A DNA stretch of 64,000 bases from Erodium maritimum (GCA_963921825.1 OY997588.1:84139043-84203042), one strand, 5' to 3'. Counted from the stretch's first letter, positions 45,700 to 59,225 are shown. A program made the numbers and translations. The notes: generated by a model from the sequence alone, not told the origin.

Positions 45700-47860
45700 T
45701 TGATCTTCAGGGTTCTGTGGCTCTCTCCATTGTTGTCGCCCATTTCTCGCATTCTCATCGCTATTTACTACTAGAGTCGTTGCCTCACCTCTATCTCATA
45801 GATTCCACACCACCACACCAACTAGTTACTCCGATTTTGCCAGTCGACAATAAGGTACGTTCTTACGCGACTACTCAAACTGGCCCCCAAGTGCCCATAA
45901 CGGTCGACGATCCTGGCTATATGCCACCAGCGCCGAGCCAGGAGCACATCAAGCCCTCCGGTACCAAAAGAAGGCCAAACGGTGGGTATCGATACTTCTC
46001 TAATCGTTACCTCTCCCGTCCTCGGCTTTAACTCGTGATCACAAGGAAGGAAGGATTGCCTTTAACGCACCCTCCGTGATCACTGATCTGGTTCCACTAT
46101 AATCGCCCATGACATCCCCGGTCCCCACGACTACCACTCACTTGGGATTTGTGTCGCATGCACTGTTTCCCAAAGCTTCCCCTCATCCATAGGGCTTCTT
46201 GACGCCCCCAGACGTGTCTCTGCTCTCGGTCCCGATGGACCTTCTCCCAGGAGTATTGATGAGACCGTAAGGATCAGTCACCCGCCACACACAACCGTGT
46301 TCGGATCATAGGACAGTGAAGGTGCTCGGGGTGATCGGCCCATTGTCAAACTCAACTGCACCATGCAAATACCGAGAGTCATATCCGAACCCCATGAACT
46401 GGGTAGGTCACCAATGACAACACTCATGACACTCTAGGACGGCTTCGATATTATCCAGATGGATGAGGAAGAGGATGCCAATATCATTATCCCGGAGAAT
46501 CCCGAGGTCGAGCACATCCGCGCGCACACACACGGTTTAGGTTGGTCGGGCGGCTCTTCACCACCCACTCTTACGATCAAAAGATCATGGAATGGGTTAT
46601 GAATAGAGTCTGGTACCACGATGGTTCTGGAACCTTGGTTGGGGCATCTCGGGCTTCTACTTTACGTCTTAAGTGGAAAAGGACCATCTCCGACGTGAAG
46701 AACCCTGGTCGTTTAAGCATGCACCATTAATCCTAAAGGACCTCAAACCAGGGGTCAATCTGGGCCCCCTCCCGTTCTCCCGTATTCAGCTTTTGGCACT
46801 AGTCTCCGACCTACCTTGGGATATAATTACGCGGGAAACAAGATGGCAGATGGGAGAATTGTTGGGTGGCTGTTTGCATGTACGAACGGATACAACATGT
46901 ATGGGGTGTGGAGGCGTCCTTTGGGTCCGTTTCTAGAAGGATCTGACAACACCTCTTCGTCGAAAGGCCCGTGTAACCATACCTAACTAAGAGGCGTCAA
47001 TCCTGGTTCGTCTCCAATACGCTTGCCTCCTAGTCTTCTGCTTCCAATGTGGTTGTATTGACCACCAAGAGAACGAATGCCGCGTAAGGATCCAAACTAA
47101 CCGACGGGTCCATATCGATATGACCTTTCCCATATGGCCTCAGAAAATCCCGCACATCTAGGCGATAGTTAGGAGGGACTAGTCAGAGCCCATTTCGGCC
47201 AAGCATAGAATTCAACGGGGACCAGTTATAAGAAGTACATATAGTCCGTTGACCCTTATCGTATCACGACTAACCAGACCTCCGGGTTTTTCCCCTAGCC
47301 TTGATAGCCCTAGTCTTGATGCAAAACCTCCCGCCTAAGACATTGGCGCATACATAGAGTAGGCTGGTTGGGCCTTGTTTACCCATTTCCTCTCAGCTTG
47401 ACCATCTTGAAGCGGGACGTGGCACGGTTGGAATGACAACCCATCTTGTACCAAAGCAGAAAAGGTTCATACTCGGAAAGGGGGAGGCGATTGCCTCTCT
47501 CACCCCTAATGAGGCATCGACCACCCATCAAACACGGAAAGGGGCCATCAAGTTTAGTCTCAATGATGAGAGAATGCTAGCTACGTTGCAGGACCCGAAG
47601 AATAGAAGTTTGGACGACCCTACACTGGTGAAGGTACAAGTCGCCCGGAGCAAGAAGAGAAGAGGTCTGCAAAGCAGGCTCGCCAAGGAAAAAGAGTGTC
47701 CCCCGTGCAATGGAGTGTGTGTGGGGACGCACACTCTGCCCTACTATATTCGTTGCAAGCCCGAAGTTCGGATCCCCCATTTCTTGGAGTTCTCCCTGAC
47801 AACCCGTGCAACCCATAACTTCCCCTAATCTACCTCCACATGTGTCAGGTCGAGTTAGGA
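45700..47860 (+). pseudogene. Decayed LINE ORF1 (gag-like, zinc-knuckle)
   Basis: Plus-strand fragments in several frames. A zinc knuckle FCFQCGCIDHQENEC lies at about 47037-47081 (C-X2-C-X4-H-X4-C), followed by MTFPIWPQK, which matches the position of the FGPWL motif of plant L1 ORF1 proteins. Upstream is a DUF4283-like stretch with many stops and shifts. No endonuclease or reverse transcriptase follows, so the copy is truncated as well as decayed. Confidence 0.55.
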
Positions 47861-48739
47861 AATGTGTTGAAATCTCTCAGTATCACCCTAGTAATAGGAT
47901 CCCGTCTCTTTTTTAACCTTTGGTATAGCCGAATACTCTACTATAGGATTGAACACTCCACACCTACAAGTTAGAACAATCTTACCCTTTTGATTTCATG
48001 CCCTTTATTTTATTCTCATTATGTGTTTGCTTACTTGTAGTTTTGCTTTTTTCGTATTAATGAAAGTTTCTACGGTATGATAATATCAAGACATCTGCTA
48101 AGTTCACTTTGTTGAAAACAAATAAAGCAATCTATAATTATTCACCTATATTGCTTTGAGACACGTTTATTATGGACCAGACGGTGGACCATACCATTTG
48201 AGACACGTTTAGAACCAGTCCATCCGGTGTCTTAAGTGAACCTCAAATTCCATACGGAGAAAAAACAAGATGAACCTTTATTTACGTGAAGATTAAATAT
48301 TTCATCATTGGAGGATCAGTATTTCAGCTAAGAAATCAAATAATATTAAGTTTTTGATGTAATGTTCAAGTTCAAAATTTGTAGTTTTGATGTACTTTGT
48401 TAAGAGTAATACAATAAGTATGATGTTTTTTTTTATCATCAAGAAGCAACCTATTCGAGTATCTCTCGAATTAATCTTATTGATTACTTCTTAATGTTTT
48501 TTCACCAATAAGTTAGTTTTACATGCTCAATACGTGTTTGATTTTGGTTAATTTAATTTTTTTAGCAACTTTACGAATTCAAAATGATGGTCCGGTTCAA
48601 ACCAAAGCCGATCAATTAATATCTTGGTCCAAATAGTTCTAAATCTGCATTCAAACGGATCAGTCCTGGTCTTTAAAATTAGGAACTGGTACATGAAGGA
48701 GCGGTCTTAGATTTTTAATAAAAACCGGCCCACCTAGCC
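47861..48739. other. Unassigned AT-rich intergenic DNA
   Basis: No gene recognised. The phrase TTTGAGACACGTTTA occurs twice (near 48157 and 48199). Confidence 0.4.
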
Positions 48740-49938
48740 CATGCTCACCCCTACTTGCTTCCTACCTTCTTCCTCGCATGTGCTCGCTCATGCCGTGTTT
48801 CTTCCACCTCCGACGAGCTGCAGCGACATCGACCATTGCCCCCGCCGTCGGACTTACTATAGGTCGTTCCTTTTTTGCTGGAGCTCGAAGTTCCTCGCCC
48901 CTAGCCTCTACTCTCCGTTTTCTTTTTCTCGAGCGGCTACAGATCAGTCGATCGTGGTCGGATCTATGCCGACCTCCTCCTCCCTACGCTCTCGCCTCTG
49001 GCCAAGTCCGTTCCCCTTCTTTTTCCGTGGTCCTCCTCTCGATGCTCTAGCTAGAGCTCCTTCGTTCTTCCTAAATGTTCTGACATGACCTTAGTGTCGA
49101 CCTCAACCGTCCTCCGTCCTGTTGTCGAACCTCCTCGTGGCCTCGCTGAGACACGTTCAGATCTGTCACTCTCCAACCAGATCTTCTCGCCACAATGGTC
49201 AAGATTTGCCACCGCGGTGGTTAGATCAGCCACCATGACGATCAGATCCGTCTGCCACTGCTTGCCTCCCCCGCCGCGTTCATCTCGCGCTCGATAACCA
49301 CGACCGACCGAAAGCCCCCTACCTCGGGCTTCATCATCCGACGACGACGACGACCATAATCTCTCCGGCCAAGCCTCTCTATCATGCTCCTCTGGTCAGA
49401 CGATCAGATTTGCACCCAATTTCCTCCGGAACACTTCAGTCCGAGTCGTTCAGCCATGCCCATGCATATCGTGTTTACCTGGCCAGACACTTGCACATGT
49501 CTATCTCAAGAGGATCAAATCTGCACCCGTTAGTGTCGCCCCCTCGCTCTGATCTCAGCTACACCCCAGAGGACGATTACGAGTAGATAATGCTCATCAT
49601 TGTTTGGTTATTTTGTTATCTACTTTTTTCTATTCTTTTTGTCTTTGTTGGTCCCCTCTACCGGAATGTTGAATCTTCGGCGAGGATGGTTGCCGCCTTT
49701 GATGGCGTGTTCGGTCAGGACTCTTTATTGGTGGACGAAGAGTCGATAAGGATGACCGATCTAGTGGTAGCTGTTTATCTAGGCATTGTATCGTCTTGTT
49801 CGATAGCTATTCATCTCGCTGTTCATTGTCTGGGTTCTCGAGAACGACCGACGGATACAACGTTTGTGTTGTTTGGTATGTATTGTTCGACGTGTAAGGT
49901 TTATTAATTTTTTTAATGAATCTTTCTATTAAAAAAAA
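48740..49938 (+). mobile_element. Poly(A) retroposon with GC-rich 5' part
   Basis: About 1.2 kb on the plus strand. The 5' two thirds are GC-rich (for example CGACGAGCTGCAGCGACATC) with no long credible gene; the 3' third is T-rich and ends TTTTTAATGAATCTTTC and an A8 run at about 49930. Layout matches the retroposons at 19506-20342 and 50246-58805, although the sequences differ. The left boundary and target duplication are not resolved. Confidence 0.5.
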
Positions 49939-50229
49939 GAGTTACCTTGTTTGTAAGGTTGTCCTCGTAATTAAATTAATAAACTATTAATATTAATCAA
50001 TTTAGGATTAGTTTATAAGAAAATCTCTCTAACTCTTACAAAACATCTATCTACGTTGAGGGTCCCAAACTATATTATGGATCTTTCGGGATAATCATCA
50101 TGTTATGTAATCATTCATTTAGTATCAGAATTTCTTAATAATATGTCGACATCATTAAAAAATAAAATAAATCTTAATCACAAAAATTACATATAATTTC
50201 ACAACCTTATAATTATTTTAGAAGCATCA
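49939..50229. other. AT-rich intergenic DNA
   Basis: No feature recognised before the retroposon target duplication at 50230. Confidence 0.4.
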
Positions 50230-51255
50230 CACTAACATAAATCTTTTTTTTCTCGAAACGAGTACTCGGGGAAGTGCATTAATGCAAGAAATAAACCATA
50301 CAAAGTAGGGCATAAAAAGCCCTGGGTTCCAGATATGTGTCCCGGTTGCCCGTAGCCAACCCAACGCTCATGCACCCGTAGAAAAATACTGCTTCTGCTC
50401 GCAGTACTATCATAGGACATCCCTTTACCGACATCTCAAAAGTTCAAAACGAGAAATTTAAATGACCTAAAAATCAAATCCTACAGCAGTATAAAATCCA
50501 ACTAAAACAATCCTTGTAATCCGAAATTGAATTTAAAACTGAATCCAACCTAAAACATGAAAAACGATCTGCTTCCTTTCTCCTCCGAGGACGACCAAGC
50601 AACGTCGGTCCCGAGTCATGGCGGATAGGTTCCGGATCCCAATTCCACAGACTGTATCTGTAAAGACCGGATAATTTAATATTTTAAATTATGGGTTGAA
50701 ACGTCACGGGTTGGAGAACGGGTCTGATTTTAGTTCGATTTCAAAAAAAAAAACAGAGAAGAAAAGAAATAAAAAAAGGAAAAGGGGTTGGGCCAGCCAG
50801 ACCCAGCCGTTTGGGCCGAGCCAGAACCGGCCCGGTCAAAAAGACCAGGCCCAGCCAGCCCAACACGCCAGCCCAGGCCAATACTGGCATCGTTAACCCT
50901 AGCGCCTCACCTCTCTATTCACACCACAACCTCATGTTCTCTTCTTCTGCTCTCGCATCCCTCCTTCCCCAAGCTCACCTTTCCCAACTGAACCTTACCG
51001 GGAAAAGCCCCGAGCCGGCGTCGCTCATCTCCCCTTCCTTGCACCTGGCCTTCAGCTTCGCTGCGCCCACGCACCAAAACTCGCTGCTCCAGTCACGACC
51101 AGGTATGCTTGCCGCCTTCCAAGCCTTTCTTCTCCGGCGTGATTCACGAGTCTGGTCTTAGATCCGGCCGTCCGCTTCGCTGCAACTCCTCCGCCGTCGA
51201 GAAGCGCCGCCAACGTGAGTCCACAGTCCTTTTCTCTCTCAACCTCGCCTCCTTC

Positions 51256-51697
51256 TGTTACAATGATGTTTCGATTTTGAGCTAGAAATGGTTATGAGAC
51301 CAGGCCAACAGGAGTAATTTGGATTGAAATGTACGAAAAAGAAGATACAATGCTCTGAAAATGAGAAAAAGAAAAAGATAAACCCTAATCCGTACAAAAC
51401 AAAAATGGAATCCAAATCATCGATACCCTCAGCTCCTACCAGCATGGCCTCTTGTAGCTGCCCACGATCCGCAAGGTACGCTGTAGAAATTGGGACCACA
51501 GGTCCGTGCCTCCCACGCGACGCCCACCTGGCGAAGGAAGAAGAAGGAAGCACGAGCTCTGCTCGTGACTCGACTCTACGCTGAAAACGCAACGTTTCAT
51601 TACTACTCGCTGATACGCAACGTTTTGATTAGTGGCTACTAACGTTAATAACAGGAATTTGAAATAGAAGAGGCTTGAGAGCGAAGCAATCATGACA
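51256..51697 (-). repeat. 3' LTR of chromovirus 2, 442 bp
   Basis: TG...CA ends on the minus strand and an adjacent purine tract at about 51698-51712. No second copy occurs in the window. Confidence 0.85.
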
Positions 51698-54600
51698 AAT
51701 GCTCCTATCTAAGCTTAGGCTTGTCCTCAAGCCAATGCTGCAATCAACCAGTCCGGAAAATTCTTTTTGATCGTAGGAGCATCCTCCCATGTTGCATCCT
51801 CAGGCCCAGAGCGATCCCACTGTATTAGATACTGCACTACTGCAACATTATCCCTGTTCACAATCCTCTTGTCGAGCATTTTCAAAGGTTGCAGCTTTAA
51901 GTGGCCCTCAGTGGTGATCTCTGGGAGGTGTTGAGCAATTCTATTCTTGGAGCCCAACTGCTTTTTCAGTAATGAGACATGAAAAACAGGGTGAATTTTT
52001 GATGATGGAGGTAACCTGAGCTTGTATGCCACTGTGCCAATCTTCTCAATGATTTGGAAAGGCCCATAAAACCTTGGAGAAAGTTTGATATTGGTTCTGA
52101 GGTTGACAGAATTTTGCCTGTAGGGTTGCAGCCTTAGATACACCCAGTCTCCAACTACAAACACCCTCTCAGACCTGTGTTTGTCTGCATTTTGCTTCAT
52201 CCTTGATTGAGCTTGAATCGGGTTGTCCTACAAGACCCTAGAGAGTTCTTCCTGTGTGTTAACAAAATTTTCCACTACATCTACCTAGGACTGACTAGGG
52301 CCTAGACTCATCAATGGGGGAGGAAACCCATAAAGTGCCTCAATTGGGGACATTTTTATAGTAGAATGATGGCTAGAGTTGTATCAAAACTCAGCAAAAG
52401 ATAACCAAGAGGTCCATTTTTTTGGAAATAAATGGGTCATAGCCCTGAGGTATTGTTCCAGACATTGGTTCACTCTCTCAGTCTGCCCATCTGTTTGGGG
52501 ATGATAGGCAGTAGACATATTCAATTGGACCTCCATTTTTTTGAAAAGCTATTTCCAGAAGTTACTGAGGAATAACTGATCTCTATTAGAAACTATTGTG
52601 TTAGGCAGGCCATGCAACTTGAACACAGTGTAAAAAAATGCCTGAGCCACATGAATAGCATTATAAGGGTGAGCCAATGCTATGAAGTGACTATATTTAC
52701 TGAACCTATCCACTACCACCAAGATCACTGATTTAGTTCCAAATTGTGGGAGGCCCTCAATGAAATCCAAAGAAATATCAGTCCATGGTTTTGTTGGGAT
52801 AGGAAGGGGAGCCAATAGACCAGCATATGGGGTATGATCAGACTTGCATTTCTGGCATGTATCACAGGATCTCACAAAATTGTAAATATCTTTGGACATA
52901 TGAGGCCAAAAGAAATATTGCTTTACCTTCCTTGTGGTAACACTGACACCAGAGTGGCCACCAACAGGAGAGTCATGTAAACAAGACATTATTCTCTCTC
53001 TAATTCCAGAATCAGAGCCTAAATAGACCTTGCCATTATAAAGAATGATCCCTTGTTTCAGCTCATAGGATGGCATAGAATCAGAAGCCAAGGCCAGTTC
53101 CATCAATTATTTCTGAGCTTCCAGATCATTGTCATAGCTGGAGATTACCTCTAACATCCAAGCAGGTGTTTGTGTAGATAAGGGAGCCAATGTTTCAATA
53201 GGTAGCCTAAAGAGGGCATCAGCAGCCACATTCTCCTTCCCTTTCTTGTATTCAATAGTATAATTGAGCCCCATGAGTTTAGCCAACCATTTATGTTGGA
53301 ATGAAGTGGTTAGCTTTTGTTCCAACAAAAACTTTAAGCTTTGATGATCAGTTTTGAGAATCACCTTACCAGAAGAGAAATAGTGTCTCCATTTCTGAAT
53401 GCAAGTCATGACTGCAAGTGGTTCCTTCTCATATGTAGACATGGCTGCATTTTTTGGTCCTAAAGCCTTACTGAGGAAGGAAATGGGTCTCCCTTCTTGC
53501 ATAAGCACCCCTCCAATGCCCTTGTAACATGCATCAACCTCAATCACAAATGGCAAAGAGAAGTCAGGTAGCCTCAAAACAGGAGTTGAGACCATTGCAG
53601 CCTTTGAATTTTCAAAACTGAGTTGTGCCTCAGGTGACCACTTGGAGATGTTCTTCTTCAAAAGGTTGGTAAGTGGTCTTTCTATAGTTCCATAACCTCT
53701 AACAAATCTTATGTAATATCCTGTTAAGCCCAGAAATCCCCTCAAGGACTTTAAATTTTTAGGAATTGGCCAATCTCTCATAGCCTGTAGTTTTGCAGGG
53801 TCTGTTGCCACTCCCTTAGCAGAGATTATGTGACCCAAATACTCCACTTCCTTCTTTCCAAATTCACATTTGGAAAGTTTTTCAAATAGCTGCTGATCCT
53901 GGAGCCTGCTCAGAACCAATTCCACATGAACTAGGTGTTCCTCCCATGATTTGCTGTAGATCAATATATCATCAAATAAAACTAGGACAAATTTCCTTAA
54001 ATAGTCATGAAGCACCTGGTTCATTAGGGATTGAAAGGTGGAAGGGGCATTAGTCAGCCCAAAAGGCATGACTTTGAACTCATAATGCCCCTCATGGGTC
54101 CTAAACCCAGTTTTAGCCTCCTCACCTTGAGCTAATCTAACTTGGTGGTACCCAGATCTCAAGTCAATTTTGGAAAAAAACTTACAGCCAGATAGTTCAT
54201 CCAATAATTCTTCTATTGTGGGGATTGGAAATTTATCCTTTATGGTCTGCTCATTCAGTTGCCTAAAGTCCACACACATCCTCCAAGTCCCATCCTTCTT
54301 TTTAACCAATAATACTGGAAAAGAGTAAGGGCTAGTGCTGTGTTGGATCACCCCAGCTTCCAGCATTTCTTGGACCAAGGTTTCCAAGACATTCTTCTGT
54401 TCATATGAGTGCTTGTAAGGTCTGATAGATGGTGGTTTGCTCCCAGGGAGTAAAGGTATTTGGTGATCACAAGCTCTTCTTGGAGGTAAGCTAGTAGGGG
54501 CTTCAAAAACAGTTGGGAACCTGTTGAGGACCTCTTACAACTGAGGGTCAATCTCAGTCAATGTAGCTTGTCCTTCAGTAATCATAGAAAACTGACCCAA

Positions 54601-56326
54601 GAATAATGACTCTCCAGCATGGAGATCATGTCCAATAGACTTAAGAGAAGACAATGAACAAGTGTCTGAAGCTACTTTTTCCCACAGGGTATATTTGCAT
54701 TTGTTCAATGTAATTGTAATAGATCTAGCAGCATAATCAAGCTCAATAGGGTTAATAGTTTGTAACCAATCCACCCCTAAAACCATGTGGAAACCTCCTA
54801 AAGGCATTACTAAAAATTCCCATAACATAGTCAGCCCATCAATTTGCCAGGAGATACTAGCCATAGCACTACACTTTTGTATATCCCCATTTCCCATTTT
54901 TACCAACACAGGTGAGCCAACATAAATAGTTAAACCAAGCTTAGTGGCAGTGGCTTGATCCATAAATGACCTTGTAGCCCCAGTATCAACTAAAATAGCA
55001 ATAGGAGTATCAGAAATCTTACCATGGATTCTGATGGATTGAGTTTTGTTGATATGGACCATTTGTCCAAAAGATTCATCAGAGAGCATACATAATTCAA
55101 CTGAGCTCCCGTCCTCTAGAATAGCTTCCTCATAACCCTCAAGAAGCAATACAAGATCCACCACATCAGTAGTGATTTGGAATAACTTGTGCTTATTGGG
55201 GCAAATATGAGCCTTGGTGTATTTAGCAGGACATGTATAGCATAAACCCTTCCTTTTCTGCTCATCCAAGTTATTGGGGTGCACCCTAGTAAATGGTGTA
55301 GTAGATTGATTGTGTCTAGGCTGAGAGGACTGGATGTGTTGAGGAGCATGCTGGGGGTCTTGGTTTGTAGTGATACTGGCCTTGTTGGGATGTAGTAGGC
55401 AAAGAAGCCTTCACTTGAATTCTGTGCTCTTCCTTCTTGGCCAAGTGCATTGCTTCAGATAAAGATTGAGGGTCATACATAAGGACCTCAACCTCCAATT
55501 TAGGGAGTAAGCCTGCAATGTAGTTAGAGACAAAGTATGCTTCACTGCAATGAGGGTTTCTGTTCAGCACCAAGAATCTCAGCTCTTCAAATTTATCATC
55601 ATATTCAGCAAGATAGCCTTCTTGTTTCAACTTCTTGAATTCACTCTCAATGTCACTATGCCCAATTAGCTCAAATTTAAGTGACAGATCTCTGCAAAAC
55701 CTATCCCATGGTATAATTCCTCTCCCAAATGAATATTCAGCATACCAGATATCAGGAGAACCAGTCAAATGCATTGAGGCCACTCTGACCTTATGTTCCT
55801 CAGGAATACAACAATACTGAAAATACTGGTTGCACTTCCTGATCCAATTTCTTACACCCTTTCCATCAAAGATTGGGAAGACCAGGTTAGGAGTCTTGAA
55901 TGTCAGTTCAGGCATATTGTTCACAGGGTAATTCTGCTGCAATGGGTTTTGTATATTGGGATTCATTTGTGGGATATATTGTGGAGGAATGGCATAGAGT
56001 AATTGGATATTTTGCACTTGGGGAAATTGTAGCACATAAGGTTTTGTAAATTTTTTTTGGGGTATTCGGTATTGCAATTGTGGGAAAAATTGCATCTGTG
56101 GGTTTATAATGGGGTTCAGGTCATTGGTTCCAGGTACTTGGGTTTGTGGTATAGTGGTGAATATGGGGTTGATGACAGGTATGGTGTTTGGTTGTATGGT
56201 GGGCATGAGTATTTGAGGAGCTTGTTGGTTCGGATTTGGGACAGATTCAGGTGTAATGTTCCTTGGTACATGCCTGTTCTGTAATAGCATCGCCAGAAGC
56301 ACCACGTGAAGCCGGTACGTGTTCTT
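51256..56326 (-). mobile_element. Ty3/gypsy chromovirus 2 (Reina-like), 3' LTR present, 5' LTR missing
   Basis: A minus-strand element inserted in the gypsy-type solo LTR. The 3' LTR is 51256-51697 (minus: TGTCATGATTGC...CATTGTAACA), preceded by a purine-rich tract. Internal parts in order: gag (about 56270-55316, RNWIRKCNQYFQYCCIPEEH), protease (AILVDTGATRSFMD near 54980), reverse transcriptase and RNase H (54387-53107, with FDDILIYS), integrase (53106 to about 52250, HHCC region with CDTCQKCK), and a C-terminal chromodomain (VVQYLIQWDRSGPEDATWED near 51800). CCTTC lies at 51251-51255 and at 56327-56331. It is broken in only a few places and better preserved than chromovirus 1, but lacks its 5' LTR. 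Confidence 0.9.
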
Positions 56327-59225
56327 CCTTCGCCGGAGACCGGGCTGAATCTCGAGGACGTCGTGGAGAACCACCCCGAGAGATCCCGGCGTCGCCGCCG
56401 CCGGAGCTGTACTGGACCGAAGCCAACCCTAGCTCGTGTCTGACGGGCCTTGGGCCAGAACGAGTCCGGGCACTTGGGCCTGGACTTGATTCGGGCCTCG
56501 GCCTGGACATGGACCGGGCTCGGGTCTGGATCCTGAATTGGATCTGGACTCGGGTCTGGATCCGGGTCTGGGTCGGGCTCGGGTCAGGTCCGGGTCTGAG
56601 ATCTGGACGGGTCGGATTCGGATCTGGGTCAGGCCAGTTTAATTAAAATAATAATTTAATTAATTGGATTAAAATCAGTTAAATTCAAGGACTTCAGACA
56701 TTTTAAAGGACTGATCTGATAACTTAGAGGACTTACCTGATAATAAAATTTGAGGACCGTTATGGACTTGACTGGGACTAATGACCGTCCCTTTTGTGTT
56801 AAAACCAGGCCTTTACCCCCGAGCACGGAGAAGACCGGAGTTGGCCAGCACGTCAGCAGCCAGGCGACCCAGATAGAGATTTGAGAGGTAGGGATTACCT
56901 CGAAACCCACTTTATTACGGATGTACTAGAATGCATATAGGGAAACCTAATAACCAGATAAATAACTAGTATGCATATAGGACGGTATTGACTAGGGTAG
57001 TCTTATAACATGCGAACGACCTACGAGCCATGTCGTGCCGTAGGTGTTGGTATGCTGTGCTGGTAGAATCAGGCCATGTCGTGCCTGTAGGATTGTTTGC
57101 TGATTGTGTGGATTGTGTACTCTGTGTTGTTTGAACGGTTATTAAATAACGAACATGAAGCCGAGTAGAGTTGAACTTGGTAACGCATATCAGTGATTGA
57201 GTGACTATATTCCTGTTTATATGATCTGTTGATTGGGGATGTTGGGGAACGAATATCGGTTAAGCCGATGGGGTTACCACGTTGAGTGTGGTGTCGGTAA
57301 GTGATGGTAAGTGCGGAACAGTTGTGAGTGTAATTAAGAGTCAAAGCATATTATATTCGGGTAACATGTCGTTGCTATGTGTGGGCAAGTGTGCCGTGAT
57401 TGTTATGATGTGAATCAGTGGTTGTGATATGGTCGGGTGAGTGATAGACCGATGTGATCATGATTATGGTTGTGGTACTGTGGTTACCTCTGAGTGTGAT
57501 TGTGATTGTGGTTGAGACTGGTTACATGATAAAGGTGGTTTCCCTACCTTCCGACCGTGAGTTGGTAAAACGCTGTGTCCCGCGAAGAGGTGATTTCCCT
57601 ACCTTCCGACTAGCACTCGGTAAAACGTTGTGTTCCACGATGAGGTTGTGCCGCGAAGGGGCTGGGCCCGTGTTCCGCGATGAGGTCGACCGCCTCTCCC
57701 GACTTTGTGTTGGGGAAAGTTGTGTACGGCTATGCCAGGCCGAGCGGGTTGCTCCCGAGACCATGCAAGTGTGTGAATTTCTTGTGTTGAGTTTTCCTTG
57801 GTTTTTGATTGAGTGTTGCTGTGTTGAGTGTTACGGTGCTGTGGCTATGGTTGTTTTCCCTGGATTGTTCCTTCGGTGTTGCATTCGGTTTAACGGCTAT
57901 CGTTGAGTAAGGTTGGAGTTCGTTGGTTTGTTGAGTGTCAGGGTAAGCTGAGTATTGTTGAAAATGGTTAAGTGTCGCCTCGATTCTATCAACCCTTGTA
58001 TTAAACTTTAAACTTTGGAAGGACGTTCTTTGTAAATCTGTAATGAGGTGGTTTTCGTGGTTTTTCCTACTGAGCGTCAAGCTCACCCCTTACCGTGTTT
58101 TCTACAGGTATTAGCCTTGATTTGGAGGAGTGGACATCGCGGGGCATGGGGCTAGCGAGGGTCCGGGATTTATCTTTATTTCTTGTTCTTTAGAGACGTG
58201 CTGTCGTTTCCGACCGTTGTATTTGATTGAGCGTAGGACTCAGGGCTTTGAACATTCTGTTGAATTATTTTATCTATGTTTATCAGCTATTATTTGCTTT
58301 TAAACTGTTTTTCGATTTAATTTCACTAAGTCGCATCTCGGGTGCGGTCAATACCGGATTTGGGGCGTGACAATATCGCTCCACAACCTTCTCCAAGTGG
58401 ATAAACTGTGGAGGTCGGTTCGTGAATAAACTGTGGAGTTCGGTTCGTGAATAAACCTGAGAGTTTGTTATAGTCTTCTCGACTCTGTGTTACCTTTATC
58501 GATGATGATGAGAAGATTGACCACCTGCGACTCGCCCGATTGAAGCGTAGATCCGGCAATGGTGGATGGACACAACGGGGATAACGACAACTGTGCTCGG
58601 ATGGAGGAAAATTATAGTTATTGTGCAGGCGAAGGCGATTGCTGAGAGAGGGGGTCAATAAAGAATACAAGAGGAAGAGAGAGCTCCATCGACAACCTTC
58701 ATGACCAAAGTTATGGATGCCGTCGATGACGACTAAGGTTCTGGGGGTGAGGATTCTCGCACACCTAGAGATCTTTTTTATTGGAATCAACCTTGATATG
58801 TCGTTCACTAACATAAATCTTAATCATAGAAAAATAAAGAAATACAACTTGATGGCAATTTTATTTCAATTGTGACATGAGGAAAAATCAAATAGAAACC
58901 ACTCTTTAACGTAAAAACCGTGTGAACCAATCTAAGCCATTCATTTTAAGAATGAATGGATGAGATGCAATTGAGTTGTTGACTTGTTGACTGCAAAAAA
59001 ACAGCACTTTTTAGTAAGTGGTAAGGGTTTTTTAGTAAAACCATCATATTTTTTTTATCAATTCACTAATTTAATTTTTCCCGCTTCGTTTGAACTCCGA
59101 TTGGATTCAAACTTGCGCAATCAGTTTTTTTCAAGGGATTTCTATCAAGATCAGTCATGAATATATTTTGAAGCACGAAAAAAAAATTATTTCGGGGCTG
59201 ATTTAAAAAAAAAGTTAAGTCTGAG

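Larger units (their letters stand above)
50659..58372 (+). mobile_element. Solo LTR, Ty3/gypsy type (about 2.6 kb), split by chromovirus 2
   Basis: Opens TGTAAAGACCGGATAATTTA and closes GGATTTGGGGCGTGACA. The flanking five bases are GTATC (50654-50658) and ATATC (58373-58377), agreeing at four of five. The two parts (50659-51255, about 56327-58372) are separated by a chromovirus. There are no internal genes, so a solo LTR. The same closing GGGGCGTGACA as the unit at 2204-5683 suggests two related families. Confidence 0.75.
50246..58805 (-). mobile_element. Poly(A) retroposon (about 0.85 kb) split by nested insertions
   Basis: The perfect 16-bp duplication CACTAACATAAATCTT flanks it (50230-50245, 58806-58821), and the T run at 50246 is its poly(A) tail on the minus strand. 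After removing the solo LTR (50659-58372), about 0.85 kb remains: a leader-like 5' part (58805-58378) and a 3' part (50658-50246) ending GAGTACTCGTTTCGAG before the A run. No reverse transcriptase is present, so it is non-autonomous or a deletion derivative of a LINE. Confidence 0.8.

Noticed and set aside
51239-51592. Frames of 86-117 codons
   Set aside because: They lie inside the 442-bp LTR of chromovirus 2.
56263-56646. Frame rich in Gly/Arg/Trp
   Set aside because: Comes from a repeated GGACTCGGGTCTGG-like text in the gypsy-type solo LTR; not a gene.
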